NCBI GenBank assembly: GCA_902628305.1
Contig: CACOMK010000003.1
Coordinates: forward strand, 1 to 64,000
Direction of reading: 5' to 3'
Length of the DNA stretch: 64,000 nucleotides
From: an uncultured Pelagibacteraceae bacterium
GTDB taxonomy: Bacteria; Pseudomonadota; Alphaproteobacteria; Pelagibacterales; Pelagibacteraceae
In this document: piece by piece, positions 8,937 to 19,909 of the stretch
How positions within the stretch are numbered: position 1 is the first letter of the stretch
Layout of the letters: every line of letters begins with the position of its first letter
Translations under genes and position numbers: made by a program
Notes under the pieces: generated by a model
The model's database searches: none
Told to the model about the DNA's origin: nothing
Seen by the model: only the letters and a program-made list of their open reading frames with translations

Positions 8937-9428
8937 ATGAAATTATACAAAATTTTAAAAAACACACTTTTAGTATTAACAGCTTGCCTAGTGCTATCTG
9001 CATGTGCAACTAAAAAAGAAGTGGCAACAGACATTCAAGGTCAAATGCAAGGTGATGTTTATACTGGAACAGACACAGTTGAATATTTAGCTGAGGGTGT
9101 TCCGGACAGAGTTTTCTTTGCAACAAACGAGTCGATATTAACAACTGCATCAAGAGAAACTTTAAGAGCCCAAGCAGCATGGATGAGAAAAAATCCAAGC
9201 ATTAACGTAGTACTTGAAGGTCATGCGGACGAAAGAGGAACTAGAGAATATAACTTAGCGCTCGGGGAAAGAAGAGCAAATGCAGCTAAAGACTATTTAA
9301 TGACTTATGGAATATCTTCAGATAGAATTACTGTTTTAAGTTATGGTAAAGAGAGACCAGTTGACTCTGGTTCAAACCCATTAGCTTGGTCAAAAAATAG
9401 AAGATCAGTAACTGTTAAGGCAAATTAA
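8937..9428 (+). CDS. pal: Peptidoglycan-associated lipoprotein Pal
   Basis: A 163-residue outer-membrane lipoprotein. The ATG at 8937 is chosen because AAGGAG lies at 8924-8929 and because it gives a normal lipoprotein signal ending in the lipobox LSAC (Cys23). An upstream in-frame TTG would bury the signal behind 21 extra residues. The C-terminal OmpA-like domain has the peptidoglycan-binding sequence EGHADERGTREYNLALGERR. Pal anchors the outer membrane to the wall and completes the Tol complex. A strong terminator follows. Confidence 0.95.
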   Translation: MKLYKILKNTLLVLTACLVLSACATKKEVATDIQGQMQGDVYTGTDTVEYLAEGVPDRVFFATNESILTTASRETLRAQAAWMRKNPSINVVLEGHADERGTREYNLALGERRANAAKDYLMTYGISSDRITVLSYGKERPVDSGSNPLAWSKNRRSVTVKAN

Positions 9429-9440
9429 TTATTTAAAATT

Positions 9441-9481
9441 AAAGACCCTAAATCCATTAAAGGTTTTGGGGTCTTTTTTTT
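9441..9481 (+). terminator. Intrinsic terminator after pal
   Basis: AAAGACCC at 9441-9448 pairs with GGGTCTTT around 9468-9475. Further A-T pairs and a CC/GG pair continue the stem inward around a short ATTAAA loop, and a run of Ts follows. It ends the tolQRAB-pal unit and separates it from cpoB. Confidence 0.85.
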
Positions 9482-9511
9482 GCCATTTTTATAATCATAA
9501 ATCTAATTTAA

Positions 9512-10519
9512 ATGATGCTCATATTTAAATTAGTAATTTTAAAATTTTTTTTAATCTTAAATTTGTTTTTTATTAATATTTCTTTTGCAGATAACCACAA
9601 TATTTATGAAACATTAGAAATTATAAAAAATGATCTTAAAACTCTTGAAAGAGCAGTTTATTCGGGATCTATTGAAGTGAAAGCAAGCACTGAGGATAGT
9701 TCAGTTTCAAACATGGATCAAAATTCAGAAGATGTTTTAACTAGACATTTATTAAAATTATCTGAAGTTGAGGATCAGTTTAGAGAACTAACTAATAAAT
9801 TTGAAGAAATAAATTTTAAGTTGGATAAATTGTCTACCCGTGTTTCAAAAATTCAAGCAGATAACCAAATAAGATTTCAAGATATAGAGACTAACATTAG
9901 CACAGTAAATACAAGTAACTTGGAAAATCAATTAACTTTAAAGCCAAAAACAGATGAGCAAAAAATTTTACCGGGAAGTTCTCAACCTCAAGATTTAGGA
10001 ACAATTTCATATAAGGATACAGAAACAAACGAAACTTCACAACAAATTCAATCTGTCGATACTACAGCTTCAATAGTAACAGAAACTTTCCAGTCTGAAG
10101 AAAAAATACTTCCCCAGGAATTAAATCCAGATGAGCAATATGAATTTGCAACAAGTTTTTTAAAAGTTGGAGACTATAGCACAGCAGAAAGAGCATTTAG
10201 AGAATTTGTTCTATCTAACCCTGATCATGAGTTAGCTGGAAGTGCACAATATTGGTATGCAGAAACATTTAGAATTAGACAATTATATACAGATGCAGCA
10301 TCCGCTTACTTAGAAGGCTACCAAAAATATCCTAAAGGAAAAAAGGCTCCAATTAATTTATTAAAACTTGGAGTATCCATGGTTCAAATTGGTGAAAAAG
10401 ATCAAGGATGTAAAATGATAAATGGTGTAGAATTACAATATCCTAATGCAAATCAATCTGTAATACAAAAAGCAAAATATGAGTCCAAAAAATTTGAATG
10501 TATCAAACAAGACTCATAA
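9512..10519 (+). CDS. cpoB: Tol-Pal associated protein CpoB (YbgF)
   Basis: A 335-residue periplasmic protein. It has a signal peptide (about 1-26, ending SFA), a coiled-coil region near 85-130, a low-complexity linker, and a C-terminal TPR domain with LNPDEQYEFATSFLKVGDY, FVLSNPDHELAGSAQYWYAE and SAYLEGYQKYPKGKKAP. CpoB co-ordinates wall synthesis with Tol-driven outer-membrane constriction. It lies beyond the pal terminator, so it should have its own promoter or depend on readthrough. The last 41 bases overlap the apparent start of tilS. Confidence 0.88.
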   Translation: MMLIFKLVILKFFLILNLFFINISFADNHNIYETLEIIKNDLKTLERAVYSGSIEVKASTEDSSVSNMDQNSEDVLTRHLLKLSEVEDQFRELTNKFEEINFKLDKLSTRVSKIQADNQIRFQDIETNISTVNTSNLENQLTLKPKTDEQKILPGSSQPQDLGTISYKDTETNETSQQIQSVDTTASIVTETFQSEEKILPQELNPDEQYEFATSFLKVGDYSTAERAFREFVLSNPDHELAGSAQYWYAETFRIRQLYTDAASAYLEGYQKYPKGKKAPINLLKLGVSMVQIGEKDQGCKMINGVELQYPNANQSVIQKAKYESKKFECIKQDS

Positions 10520-11507
10520 GTTTTTACTAGATAATTTAAAGGATAAACAAATTTTTCAAATTTATAAAAAATTTGAAAAAGACCTTAAATTAAAAGAGGA
10601 TTTTATTGTTGCAGTTTCGGGTGGATCAGACAGTCTTGCTTTATGTTTTTTATCAAAAATTTATTCAATAAAAAAAAATTTAAAAGTTAAATACTTTCAT
10701 GTCGATCATAAACTTAGAAATAACTCAACAAATGAAGCAAAATTTGTAAAATTACTTCTTAAAAAATTACATACAAATTTGGAAATTTTAACTTGGGTTG
10801 GCAAAAAACCAAAAAGCAATATTCAGTCTGTTGCAAGAGATAAAAGATATTCACTCATGATAAACAAAGCAAAAAAATTAAAAATAAATAATATTTTATT
10901 AGGTCATCATAAAGATGATTTAATAGAAAATTTTTTTATTAGAATTTTAAGAGGTAGTGGTTTAAATGGTATAGTTTCATTTGATCAGCAAACTAATCTA
11001 CAAAATATTAATTTGATTAGGCCTTTATTAATATTTTCAAAAATCAATTTGGGATATATTACCAAAAAAGTTTTTAAAAATTATGTTGAAGATCCTTCTA
11101 ACCAAAATCATGAATTTAAAAGAGTAAAAATTAGAAATTTTATAAAGAATTTAGAGTCAGAGGGATTGGATAATGATAAATTTAAACTAACAATTAAAAA
11201 TTTAAGATTTGCTAATAAATCAATTAAATACTTTGTAGAAAAAAATTTAAAAGACAATGCCACAATTTCTAATATTGATAAGTTTTATATTTTGAATAAA
11301 AGTTTTTTTCTTCAGCCAGAGGAAGTTGTATTTAGGTCATTCACAGAAGTTTTAAAAAGTGTTGGAAAAAAATACTATCCAGTAAGAGGTAAAAAAATTA
11401 ATAAATTGATTTATCAAATTAAAAATGACAATTCATTTAAAACTACTTTAGGAAACTGTGTTATAAAGAAGGTAAATAACACCATTATAGTGTCAAAAGA
11501 GCGTTAA
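10479..11507 (+). CDS. tilS: tRNA(Ile)-lysidine synthetase
   Basis: A 342-residue N-type ATP pyrophosphatase with the PP-loop SGGSDS at residues 47-52 and the following HVDHKLR and LLGHHKDDLIENFFIR motifs. TilS attaches lysine to the wobble C of tRNA-Ile(CAU), so that it reads AUA codons, which are frequent in such an AT-rich genome. The ATG at 10479 lies inside cpoB. A later non-ATG start is possible because the first ~15 residues are not family-conserved. ftsH follows, as in most bacteria. Confidence 0.9.
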   Translation: MSPKNLNVSNKTHKFLLDNLKDKQIFQIYKKFEKDLKLKEDFIVAVSGGSDSLALCFLSKIYSIKKNLKVKYFHVDHKLRNNSTNEAKFVKLLLKKLHTNLEILTWVGKKPKSNIQSVARDKRYSLMINKAKKLKINNILLGHHKDDLIENFFIRILRGSGLNGIVSFDQQTNLQNINLIRPLLIFSKINLGYITKKVFKNYVEDPSNQNHEFKRVKIRNFIKNLESEGLDNDKFKLTIKNLRFANKSIKYFVEKNLKDNATISNIDKFYILNKSFFLQPEEVVFRSFTEVLKSVGKKYYPVRGKKINKLIYQIKNDNSFKTTLGNCVIKKVNNTIIVSKER

Positions 11508-11521
11508 AGTTGATGAAATAT

Positions 11522-11551
11522 TTGATATTTTGTCACTTGTTAATTTAATAA
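11522..11551 (+). promoter_or_regulatory. Candidate promoter for ftsH
   Basis: TTGATA at 11522-11527 is followed after 17 bases by TTAATA/TAATAA (11545-11551), about 20 bases before the ftsH ATG. AT-rich background makes chance matches common, so this is a modest call. Confidence 0.35.
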
Positions 11552-11570
11552 TAATTCTTATTTTAACAAT

Positions 11571-13478
11571 ATGAATTTAAAAAACCTGGCAATGTGGGGG
11601 ATTATAGTTTTTCTAACTATAGGCCTTTATAACATGTTTAAAAATCCTCAGTCTAATATTAGAGGAGGCAATCAAATAATATTTTCAGATTTTTTAAATT
11701 CAGTTGAAAATGGTGAGGTTCTTAAAGTTGAGATCCAAGGAAACAATATAAAGGGTGTTTATTCAAATGGAAATTCTTTTTCAACATATGCCCCTAATGA
11801 CCCAAATCTTATAGAAAAATTATCAGAGAAAGGAGTAAGCATTTCAGCAGCACCTTTAGAAGAAAAAATGCCTTCATTGTTTGGTGTGCTCTTGTCATGG
11901 TTCCCTATGTTATTACTTATTGCAGTATGGATTTTCTTTATGAGACAAATGCAAGGTGGAAAAGGTGGAGCAATGGGATTTGGAAAATCAAAAGCAAAAA
12001 TGATGAACGAATTAAAAGGAAAGGTTACCTTTAATGATGTTGCTGGTGTAGAGGAAGCTAAAGAAGAAGTAGAAGAAATAGTAGAGTTTCTAAAAGATCC
12101 AAGAAAATTTAGTAGGTTAGGTGGCAAAATCCCAAGAGGTGCTCTTCTTGTTGGTCCTCCAGGAACAGGAAAAACTTTATTAGCAAGAGCAATTGCTGGT
12201 GAGGCGGGAGTTCCTTTTTTCACTATTTCGGGTTCAGATTTTGTAGAGATGTTCGTTGGTGTAGGAGCTTCTAGAGTAAGAGATATGTTTGAACAAGGTA
12301 AGAAAAATTCACCATGTATAATTTTTATTGACGAAATTGATGCTGTTGGAAGGAGTAGGGGAGCAGGCTTAGGTGGTGGAAATGATGAAAGAGAACAAAC
12401 ATTAAACCAGTTATTAGTTGAGATGGACGGTTTTGATACAAACGAAGGTGTTATTATTATTGCTGCAACAAACAGACCAGATGTACTCGATCCAGCTTTA
12501 TTGCGACCAGGAAGATTTGATAGACAGGTAGTAGTTTCAAACCCAGATATCATAGGAAGAGAAAAAATTTTAAAAGTCCACGTAAAAAAAATAAAAATGG
12601 CACCAGATGTTAACTTAAGAACAATCGCCAGGGGTACGCCAGGTTTTTCAGGAGCCGATCTTGCAAATATTGTTAATGAGGCAGCGTTGTTAGCAGCAAG
12701 GAAAAATAAAAGAATAGTAACGTTATTAGAATTTGAAGAAGCCAAAGATAAAGTAATGATGGGTGCTGAAAGACGTTCAATGGTCATGACTGAAGATGAG
12801 AAAAAACTTACAGCGTACCATGAAGGGGGGCATGCTTTAGTCTCGTTTAATATGCCTAGCTACGACCCAATACATAAAGCTACTATTATACCAAGAGGAA
12901 GAGCTCTTGGAATGGTAATGAATTTACCAGAAAGAGACAAACATGGTTACTCAATAAAGTATTTAAAAGCGAGATTGGCAGTTTGTTTTGGAGGCAGAGT
13001 TGCCGAAGAATTGATATTTGGAAAAGACAATATTTCTACAGGGGCAGGTGGTGGAAACGGTTCGGATATTAACCAAGCTACACAACTTGCAAGAGCTATG
13101 GTTACAAAATATGGCATGAGTGAAGAAATGGGTCCAGTAGAATATGGAGAAAATCAAGAAGAAGTATTTTTAGGAAGATCAGTTACGCAAACTCAATCAG
13201 TTTCAGAGGAAGTTGCTCAAAAAATTGATAAAGAAATAAGAAAATTGGTTGATGAAGGATATAATCAAGCAAAGAAAATTTTGACAGAAAAAATAGATGA
13301 TTTACATAAAATCGCAAAAGCTCTAATAACATATGAAACATTAACTGGTGAAGAAATAGAGAATATAATTAATAAAAATTTATATCCTAAAGATAAAATT
13401 TTAGATAATCCAGAAGCAAAAGATGATCAAGACTCAGCTTTGGGTGCTATGGGTTTGAAACCTAAAATTGTTCATTAA
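11571..13478 (+). CDS. ftsH: ATP-dependent zinc metalloprotease FtsH
   Basis: A 635-residue membrane-bound AAA+ protease. Two N-terminal membrane helices (about 8-24 and 100-122) flank a small periplasmic domain. The ATPase has Walker A GPPGTGKT beginning at residue 195, Walker [12 protein letters not shown] and the second region of homology. The protease has the zinc site HEGGH at 417-421. It degrades misfolded membrane proteins and, in other proteobacteria, RpoH. hflK and hflC, whose products form its membrane cage, are also in this window. Confidence 0.97.
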   Translation: MNLKNLAMWGIIVFLTIGLYNMFKNPQSNIRGGNQIIFSDFLNSVENGEVLKVEIQGNNIKGVYSNGNSFSTYAPNDPNLIEKLSEKGVSISAAPLEEKMPSLFGVLLSWFPMLLLIAVWIFFMRQMQGGKGGAMGFGKSKAKMMNELKGKVTFNDVAGVEEAKEEVEEIVEFLKDPRKFSRLGGKIPRGALLVGPPGTGKTLLARAIAGEAGVPFFTISGSDFVEMFVGVGASRVRDMFEQGKKNSPCIIFIDEIDAVGRSRGAGLGGGNDEREQTLNQLLVEMDGFDTNEGVIIIAATNRPDVLDPALLRPGRFDRQVVVSNPDIIGREKILKVHVKKIKMAPDVNLRTIARGTPGFSGADLANIVNEAALLAARKNKRIVTLLEFEEAKDKVMMGAERRSMVMTEDEKKLTAYHEGGHALVSFNMPSYDPIHKATIIPRGRALGMVMNLPERDKHGYSIKYLKARLAVCFGGRVAEELIFGKDNISTGAGGGNGSDINQATQLARAMVTKYGMSEEMGPVEYGENQEEVFLGRSVTQTQSVSEEVAQKIDKEIRKLVDEGYNQAKKILTEKIDDLHKIAKALITYETLTGEEIENIINKNLYPKDKILDNPEAKDDQDSALGAMGLKPKIVH

Positions 13479-13484
13479 TAAATA

Positions 13485-14537
13485 ATGCAAAGATATTACA
13501 CAAGAGCGTGTAATTTCTACTTTGGCAGTCAATCAAAAAATTTAGTAAATAAGAAAAAATCTATCCCATTACATGAGATTAAAGAAATATCTTTTGACCA
13601 TGTTGAGATTATTACAAGAAAAAAGATCAGAAGAATTTCTATAAATCAGATCAAGCAATTACCAAATAATTTAAAAAAAAAAATAAACATAGATATTAAA
13701 AAAATAAAATCAAAAAAAATAAATTTTTCAAATTTTAATTTTAAAAAAATTCCAAATATATTAGGAGTGTTAAATCTTACACCTGACAGTTTTTCGGATG
13801 GAGGAAAATTTAACAAAAAACATAAGGGCATCACTCAGGCTATTAATTTATACAAAAGCGGTGCATCTATAATAGATGTTGGTGGAGAGTCTACAAGACC
13901 AGGATCAAAGCCTATAAATGAAAAGCAAGAATGGAATAGAATTAATAAAATATTAAAATTAATTGTAAAAAAAATACCAATATCTTTAGACACAAGAAAG
14001 TCTGGAATTATGGTAAATGGTATTACAATGGGTGTTAAACTTATTAATGATGTTTCAGGATTAAATTATGATCCCAAAACAATAGATATTTTAAAAAAGT
14101 ATAAAATTCCATTTGTAATACAGCATTCAGTTGGGACACCAGAAAATATGCAAAAGAACCCAAAATATAAAAATGAATTATTAGATATATATGATTATTT
14201 TGAAAATAAGATTAAGTTGATAAGATCTAAAGGTATTAAACATAATAATATAATTTTAGATCCTGGAATTGGATTTGGAAAAAATTTGAAACATAATATG
14301 AATCTTATAAGAGGTGTTTCTATTTTTCATTCATTAGGTTTTCCTATATTAGTAGGTAATTCAAGAAAAAGATTTATTAAAGATATATCAAAAAAAAATG
14401 ACAGCAAGATAAGGATCGGTGGAACTATGGCCTCTTCAATATATCTTTTAATGCAAGGAATTCAAATTTTAAGAATTCATGATGTTAACGAAATTATGCA
14501 AGGTATTAAAGTTTTTAACGAGATAGTAAAAAATTAA
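13485..14537 (+). CDS. folP: Dihydropteroate synthase with N-terminal extension
   Basis: The C-terminal ~265 residues are a normal DHPS TIM barrel: ILGVLNLTPDSFSDGG (pterin/substrate loop), IIDVGGESTRPGS, ISLDTRKSG, LINDVSGL, IILDPGIGFGK and LVGNSRKRF. It condenses dihydropterin pyrophosphate with p-aminobenzoate in folate synthesis. The protein is 350 residues, longer than the usual 270-280, because of a lysine-rich leader of about 85 residues starting MQRYYTRACNFYFGS whose role is not evident. It overlaps glmM by one base. Confidence 0.93.
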   Translation: MQRYYTRACNFYFGSQSKNLVNKKKSIPLHEIKEISFDHVEIITRKKIRRISINQIKQLPNNLKKKINIDIKKIKSKKINFSNFNFKKIPNILGVLNLTPDSFSDGGKFNKKHKGITQAINLYKSGASIIDVGGESTRPGSKPINEKQEWNRINKILKLIVKKIPISLDTRKSGIMVNGITMGVKLINDVSGLNYDPKTIDILKKYKIPFVIQHSVGTPENMQKNPKYKNELLDIYDYFENKIKLIRSKGIKHNNIILDPGIGFGKNLKHNMNLIRGVSIFHSLGFPILVGNSRKRFIKDISKKNDSKIRIGGTMASSIYLLMQGIQILRIHDVNEIMQGIKVFNEIVKN

Positions 14538-15868
14538 TGACAAAAAAATATTTTGGAACAGATGGAATTAGAGGAGCAGTTAATAGTAAATATATAAATG
14601 GGGATATGTTCTTTAAATTTGGACTTGCTAGTGGAACATATTTTAAATCTCAAAAAAAAAGAAAACAAACAGCAATAATTGCAAAAGATACTAGATTGTC
14701 AGGATATACACTTGAACCAGCTCTTGTTTCAGGTTTGGCTTCAGCCGGTATGCATGTTTATACCTTAGGGCCCTTACCAACTAATGGGTTGGCTATGTTA
14801 ACAAAAGAAATGAAAGCTAACATGGGTATAATGATTACCGCCTCTCACAATCCACATTTTGACAATGGGTTGAAATTGTTTGGCCCTGACGGAATGAAAC
14901 TATCAGATAAAATAGAAAAAAAAATTGAGGGGCTTATAGACAAGAAAATCTCAAAAAACCTCTCCCATTCTGAAAAATTAGGAAGAGTTAAAAGATTAGA
15001 AACAGGTACTAAAAAATATATTAAAATATTAAAAAAAAATTTTACAAAAGAGTTTAATTTAAGAGGACTAAGAATTGTAATTGATTGTGCAAATGGTGCT
15101 GGTTATAAAGCAGGTCCTGAATTATTAAAGTCATTGGGAGCCAAGGTCATAGCTATAGGTGTTAAACCAAATGGTTTAAATATCAATAAAAAATGTGGAT
15201 CAACTTTTCCAAAAAAAATTAGATATGCTGTAAAAAAATATAAAGCTCATATCGGAATATCTTTAGACGGAGATGCTGACAGAATTATTATGTGTGATGA
15301 GAAAAGCAATATAATAGATGGAGATCAAATTATAGCCGCTTTAGCAACAAGATGGAAAAATAAAAAAATGTTAAAAGGAGGAGTTGTTGGAACATTAATG
15401 TCAAATTATGGTTTAGAAAAATATTTTAAATCAATAGGAATAAAATTTTTAAGGGCAAATGTTGGAGATAGATATGTTAAAGAAAAAATGCAAAAATATA
15501 ATTTTAATTTAGGTGGTGAACAATCAGGACATATTATTTTAGGTAAATTTGCAACTACAGGAGATGGTTTGTTAGTAGCTTTAGAAGCTCTTTTTGCTTT
15601 AAGAAAAGGAAAAAAGGCAAGTGAATTCTTTGAACAATTTAAGAAAACACCTCAGCTCTTAGAAAATATCGAAGTAAAAGATAAAAATATTATTAACAAA
15701 CTAGAGATAAAAAAAATTATAAAAAATGCATATAAATTAATTAAAGGTGAAGGAAGAATATTAGTAAGAAAATCTGGAACAGAATCTAAAATAAGAGTAA
15801 TGGGAGAAAGTGAAAACAAAGCTCTTCTATATAAATGCGTGAATATGATTACGAAAAAAATTAAATAA
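14537..15868 (+). CDS. glmM: Phosphoglucosamine mutase
   Basis: A 443-residue alpha-D-phosphohexomutase that converts glucosamine-6-phosphate to glucosamine-1-phosphate for peptidoglycan and LPS precursors. It shows FGTDGIRG near the N-terminus, the phospho-serine loop TASHNP (Ser103), the metal loop DGDADR near residue 244 and the C-terminal phosphate-binding RKSGTES. Length is typical. The ftsH-folP-glmM order is conserved in proteobacteria. thiD follows after one base. Confidence 0.95.
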   Translation: MTKKYFGTDGIRGAVNSKYINGDMFFKFGLASGTYFKSQKKRKQTAIIAKDTRLSGYTLEPALVSGLASAGMHVYTLGPLPTNGLAMLTKEMKANMGIMITASHNPHFDNGLKLFGPDGMKLSDKIEKKIEGLIDKKISKNLSHSEKLGRVKRLETGTKKYIKILKKNFTKEFNLRGLRIVIDCANGAGYKAGPELLKSLGAKVIAIGVKPNGLNINKKCGSTFPKKIRYAVKKYKAHIGISLDGDADRIIMCDEKSNIIDGDQIIAALATRWKNKKMLKGGVVGTLMSNYGLEKYFKSIGIKFLRANVGDRYVKEKMQKYNFNLGGEQSGHIILGKFATTGDGLLVALEALFALRKGKKASEFFEQFKKTPQLLENIEVKDKNIINKLEIKKIIKNAYKLIKGEGRILVRKSGTESKIRVMGESENKALLYKCVNMITKKIK

Positions 15869-15869
15869 A

Positions 15870-16682
15870 TTGAAACCTAATTCTAAAATTTTAGTTATTG
15901 CAGGATCTGACTCATCTGGTGGAGCGGGTATTCAAGCTGATATAAAAACAATCACTGCTCTTGGTTCTTATGCAATGACAGCAATAACAGCTGTTACATC
16001 ACAAAATACCACAGGTGTAAAATCAATTGTTGGGATTAATCCAAAAGAAATTTTTAATCAAATTATTTATAGTAGTAAAGATATAAGACCTGATGCAATA
16101 AAAATTGGTATGCTGCATTCTTCAGAGGTTATTAGAATGGTACTAAAAGCTTTGGATGTAATTAAAGTTAAAAAAATCGTATTAGATCCAGTAATGGTTT
16201 CTAAAGGAGGAGCTAAACTGATAGATAGTAAAGCTATTCAATTTTTAAAATTAAAACTAATTAAAAAAGTATCACTTATTACTCCCAATATTCCTGAGGC
16301 AGAAATTTTAACTAAAACAAAAATTATAACAAAAGAGGATATGATTTTTGCCGCTAATAAACTTATCGGTTTAGGAGCTCAAAATGTACTTATAAAAGGT
16401 GGTCATTTAAAACATAAAAATGTATTGGATATTTTAGTAAACACAAAAGATCTAAAGATCTTCAAAAGTGAGCGTCACAAAACAAAGAATACTCATGGTA
16501 CAGGTTGCACTTTATCTAGCTCAGTTACAACTTTTTTATCATGTGGAAAAACAGTAAAGAAATCTTGTGAGCTTGGAATTAAGTATGTAAATTCTGCAAT
16601 TAAATCAAACCCGAAATACGGAAAAGGTCATGGCCCAATCAACCATCTCACTTCCTTAAAAGTAAACAGAAAACTTAGATAA
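15870..16682 (+). CDS. thiD: Hydroxymethylpyrimidine/phosphomethylpyrimidine kinase
   Basis: A 270-residue ribokinase-fold kinase phosphorylating HMP and HMP-P for thiamine synthesis. It shows [17 protein letters not shown] at the N-terminus, [21 protein letters not shown] and the catalytic loop [11 protein letters not shown]. It begins with TTG at 15870, one base after glmM ends. Cultured SAR11 strains are known to need HMP-type precursors, so salvage through ThiD is expected. The end overlaps purA by one base. Confidence 0.93.
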   Translation: MKPNSKILVIAGSDSSGGAGIQADIKTITALGSYAMTAITAVTSQNTTGVKSIVGINPKEIFNQIIYSSKDIRPDAIKIGMLHSSEVIRMVLKALDVIKVKKIVLDPVMVSKGGAKLIDSKAIQFLKLKLIKKVSLITPNIPEAEILTKTKIITKEDMIFAANKLIGLGAQNVLIKGGHLKHKNVLDILVNTKDLKIFKSERHKTKNTHGTGCTLSSSVTTFLSCGKTVKKSCELGIKYVNSAIKSNPKYGKGHGPINHLTSLKVNRKLR

Positions 16683-17974
16683 TGAAAAATATAGTTGTTG
16701 TTGGATCTCAATGGGGTGACGAAGGTAAAGGAAAAATTGTTGATTGGCTATCTGAACAGGCTGATGTAGTAATAAGATTCCAAGGAGGTCACAATGCTGG
16801 TCATACTTTAGTGATTGATGGTATTACATATAAATTGAGATTACTGCCATCTGGAATAGTTAGAAAAGATAAAATATCAATTATTGGCAACGGAGTTGTC
16901 GTAGATCCGTGGGCTTTATTAGAGGAAATAGACGAAATAAAATCTAAAGGCGTAGAAGTAAATATAAATAATTTTATCATTTCAGACTCTGCAAATCTAA
17001 TTTTGCCTTTTCATAAAGAAATGGATGAGATAAGAGAGGATGCAGCAGGAAAAAGCAAAATAGGAACTACTAGACGTGGAATTGGACCTGCATATGAAGA
17101 TAAAGTTGGAAGAAGATCTATAAGAGTTATGGATCTAAGATCTGAAAAAAATTTAAATCAAAGACTTGACTCTGTATTAATTCATCATAATGCGATTAGA
17201 AAAGGTCTAGGAAAAAAAATTTTTGAAAAAGATCAGCTTAAATCTGATTTACTTAAAATAGCACCCAAAATATTAAAATACTCTCAGCCAGTTTGGCTAA
17301 AGATTGACCAATTTAAAAAACAAAAAAAGAAAATTTTATTTGAAGGAGCCCAAGGCATTTTACTTGATGTAGATCATGGAACTTATCCTTTTGTAACCTC
17401 ATCTAATACTGTTGCTTCAAGCGCAGCAACAGGAACTGGTTGCGGGCCTAATTCGATAAATTATGTTCTTGGCATTACAAAAGCTTATACAACAAGAGTT
17501 GGCGAGGGACCATTTCCTACGGAGTTAACAGATGATATCGGTGAACTTTTAGGAACGCGTGGAAAAGAATTTGGAACCGTTACAAGTAGAAAAAGAAGAT
17601 GTGGATGGTTTGATGGTGTTTTAGTGAGGCAAACAATTAAAGTTTCAGGGATTAATGGTATAGCTTTAACAAAACTAGATGTACTTGATGAATTAGATGA
17701 AATTAAAATATGTGTTGCTTATGATCTTGATGGTAAAAGATTAGAATATTTACCTGCTGCTGTAGAAGACCAGATAAAAATAAAACCAATTTATAAAACA
17801 TTTCCTGGATGGAAAGTTTCTACGAGTGGAGTCAAAAATATGGACTTATTACCTGAAAATGCAAAAAAATATATTTTTGCAGTAGAAGATTTTATTGGTG
17901 CAAAAGTATCGAGCATCTCAACTAGCCCAGAAAGAGATGACACTATTTTAATTGAAAACCCTTTTGAAGTTTAG
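16682..17974 (+). CDS. purA: Adenylosuccinate synthetase
   Basis: A 430-residue GTP-dependent enzyme converting IMP and aspartate to adenylosuccinate in AMP synthesis. It has the P-loop-like QWGDEGKGK near residue 10, GGHNAGHT, the IMP-binding [37 protein letters not shown] split over conserved positions, and the C-terminal base-binding region. Length matches the family. The stop overlaps the convergent rpoH stop by four bases, so there is no room for a separate terminator. Confidence 0.97.
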   Translation: MKNIVVVGSQWGDEGKGKIVDWLSEQADVVIRFQGGHNAGHTLVIDGITYKLRLLPSGIVRKDKISIIGNGVVVDPWALLEEIDEIKSKGVEVNINNFIISDSANLILPFHKEMDEIREDAAGKSKIGTTRRGIGPAYEDKVGRRSIRVMDLRSEKNLNQRLDSVLIHHNAIRKGLGKKIFEKDQLKSDLLKIAPKILKYSQPVWLKIDQFKKQKKKILFEGAQGILLDVDHGTYPFVTSSNTVASSAATGTGCGPNSINYVLGITKAYTTRVGEGPFPTELTDDIGELLGTRGKEFGTVTSRKRRCGWFDGVLVRQTIKVSGINGIALTKLDVLDELDEIKICVAYDLDGKRLEYLPAAVEDQIKIKPIYKTFPGWKVSTSGVKNMDLLPENAKKYIFAVEDFIGAKVSSISTSPERDDTILIENPFEV

Positions 17975-18864
17975 TTTGCTGGTAAAAGATTTTTTGATTT
18001 AGCCAATAGAAGCATATGCTTTTGTAGTTTTTCAAATGCTTTATTTTCTATTTGCCTAACTCTTTCTCTACTAATTTTATATTTTTTACTTAAATCTTCT
18101 AGTGTAGTTGGGTCATCGTTCAGTCTTCTTGAGTATAAAATTTCTTTCTCTCTATCATTAAGGACATTAATAGAATCTTTTAATAAGTCTTTTCTCTGCT
18201 CCATTTCCTCGTGTTGAGCAAATTTTAAATCATGATCAAGTTCTTTATCAACCAACCAGTCTTGCCATTCATCGCCATCTTCACCAACTTGAGCATTTAA
18301 TGAAAATTCCTTCCCAGAAAGTCTTCTATTCATTGAAACCACCTCATCTTTACTTACATCAAGCTTATTAGCGATATGATTAACATGTTCATCTCTAAGG
18401 TCACCTTCGGTTTCTGGAGAAATTTGATTTTTAATTTTCTTTAAATTAAAAAATAGTTTTTTTTGAGCAGTAGTAGTTCCAATTTTTACAAGGCTCCAAG
18501 ATCTTAAAATATATTCTTGAATAGAGGCTTTAATCCACCACATTGCATAAGTTGCCAACCTAAAACCTTTTTCTGGTTCAAATTTCTTGACCGCTTGCAT
18601 AAGTCCCACATTTCCCTCTGAAATCATTTCATTAATAGGCAAACCATATCCTTTGTAACCCATGGCAATCTTTGCAACTAATCTTAAGTGACTAGTGACT
18701 AATTTTTCTGCAGCTTTAATATTACCAGTCGTTTTCCAATTTTTTGCTAGCATATATTCTTCTTCTGCAGCTAACATTGGAAATTTTTTAATCTGCTCTA
18801 AATATGCAGATAGCCCACCTTCATTAGAAAGGGTTGGCAGATTGTTACTCATTGTTGTGCTCAT
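17971..18864 (-). CDS. rpoH: RNA polymerase sigma-32 (heat shock) factor
   Basis: A 297-residue sigma-70-family factor. Region 2 includes [20 protein letters not shown] and [23 protein letters not shown]. The RpoH box is recognisable as [11 protein letters not shown]. Region 4 has the helix-turn-helix [22 protein letters not shown]. It directs polymerase to heat-shock promoters. FtsH, encoded nearby, degrades RpoH in other proteobacteria. The gene converges on purA with overlapping stops. Confidence 0.93.
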   Translation of the reverse strand: MSTTMSNNLPTLSNEGGLSAYLEQIKKFPMLAAEEEYMLAKNWKTTGNIKAAEKLVTSHLRLVAKIAMGYKGYGLPINEMISEGNVGLMQAVKKFEPEKGFRLATYAMWWIKASIQEYILRSWSLVKIGTTTAQKKLFFNLKKIKNQISPETEGDLRDEHVNHIANKLDVSKDEVVSMNRRLSGKEFSLNAQVGEDGDEWQDWLVDKELDHDLKFAQHEEMEQRKDLLKDSINVLNDREKEILYSRRLNDDPTTLEDLSKKYKISRERVRQIENKAFEKLQKHMLLLAKSKNLLPAN

Positions 18865-18905
18865 AGAAGTGTTTATTTAATTAATTATACCCAATTTTCA
18901 ATAAT

Positions 18906-19886
18906 TTATTCTTCAGTGTTTCTAAGCATTTTTAGAATATTATTTAGATCTTGTGGCAAAAGTGAGGAAAAAATCATCTCTTTCTTAGTTCGTGGATGTA
19001 TAAATCCTAAAGTTTTTGCATGCAGGAATTGTCTATTTAATTTAGTGATCGAATTTTGGATATCTAGATCAGTATTTTTTAATTTTTTATATTTTTTTTT
19101 ATATTTATCATCACCAACTAGACTATTACCTTTATAATTCATATGAACTCTTATCTGATGTGTTCTTCCTGTTTCTAATTTACATTCAACTAAACTTAAA
19201 GTTGGTGTTTTTTGATTTTCAAAAATTTCAAGTGTTTTATAATTTGTTATAGCTTTCTTACCTTTTGAGTTACTAACCTCCATAAGTTGTCTATTTTTAG
19301 AACTACGAGTAATAAATGTTTCAATTTTCCCTGAGGATGGTCTTAATTTTCCCCATATTAAAAGTTGGTACTCTCTAATAATTGTATGTTCACTAAACTG
19401 TTTTGATAAATTTTCATGAGTTTCATTATTTTTTGCAATTACAACTAAACCAGATGTGTTTTTATCAATTCTATGAACAATACCAGGTCTTAACTCATCA
19501 CCTATATTTGACAAAGAATCTTTATCATAATGCATCAATGCATTAACAATTGTTTTATCATAATTTCCAGCCCCTGGATGCATGATTATTCCGGCAGGTT
19601 TATTAATTACTAATAGATCATTATCTTCGTATATTATTTCTAATTTAAATTCGTAAGGTTTAAGGGATGCTACTTCAGGCTCTGGAATCTTAAGATTTAT
19701 AGTATCACCAATTGAGACTTTTTTTGATGGACTTTTAATTATTTCATTATTTAGTGTTAACTTTTCTTTCAAAATTAAATTTTTAATTCTAGTTCTGCTA
19801 ATTAATTCCTCTCTTTTGTTAATTAAAACATCAACCCTTAAATTATTCTCATCCTCTTTGACTATAAAATTAATGTTTTTTTCCAT
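18906..19886 (-). CDS. rluD: RluA-family ribosomal large subunit pseudouridine synthase
   Basis: A 326-residue protein with an N-terminal S4 RNA-binding domain (about 18-65) and a pseudouridine synthase domain. The catalytic motif is HRIDKNTSG with Asp141. NKPAGIIMHPG, GRTHQIRVHM and FLHAKTLGF are also present. The S4 domain and length suit RluD (23S rRNA helix 69 in model species), but RluA-family paralogues are similar, so the exact target is less certain. Its start is 23 bases from the divergent tRNA-Arg gene. Confidence 0.85.
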   Translation of the reverse strand: MEKNINFIVKEDENNLRVDVLINKREELISRTRIKNLILKEKLTLNNEIIKSPSKKVSIGDTINLKIPEPEVASLKPYEFKLEIIYEDNDLLVINKPAGIIMHPGAGNYDKTIVNALMHYDKDSLSNIGDELRPGIVHRIDKNTSGLVVIAKNNETHENLSKQFSEHTIIREYQLLIWGKLRPSSGKIETFITRSSKNRQLMEVSNSKGKKAITNYKTLEIFENQKTPTLSLVECKLETGRTHQIRVHMNYKGNSLVGDDKYKKKYKKLKNTDLDIQNSITKLNRQFLHAKTLGFIHPRTKKEMIFSSLLPQDLNNILKMLRNTEE

Positions 19887-19909
19887 AAAATATAATATTA
19901 ATACTATAT

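Noticed and set aside
11759-12787. A 342-codon open frame on the minus strand opposite ftsH.
   Set aside because: It is a shadow of the highly conserved FtsH coding sequence on the plus strand and resembles no protein family.
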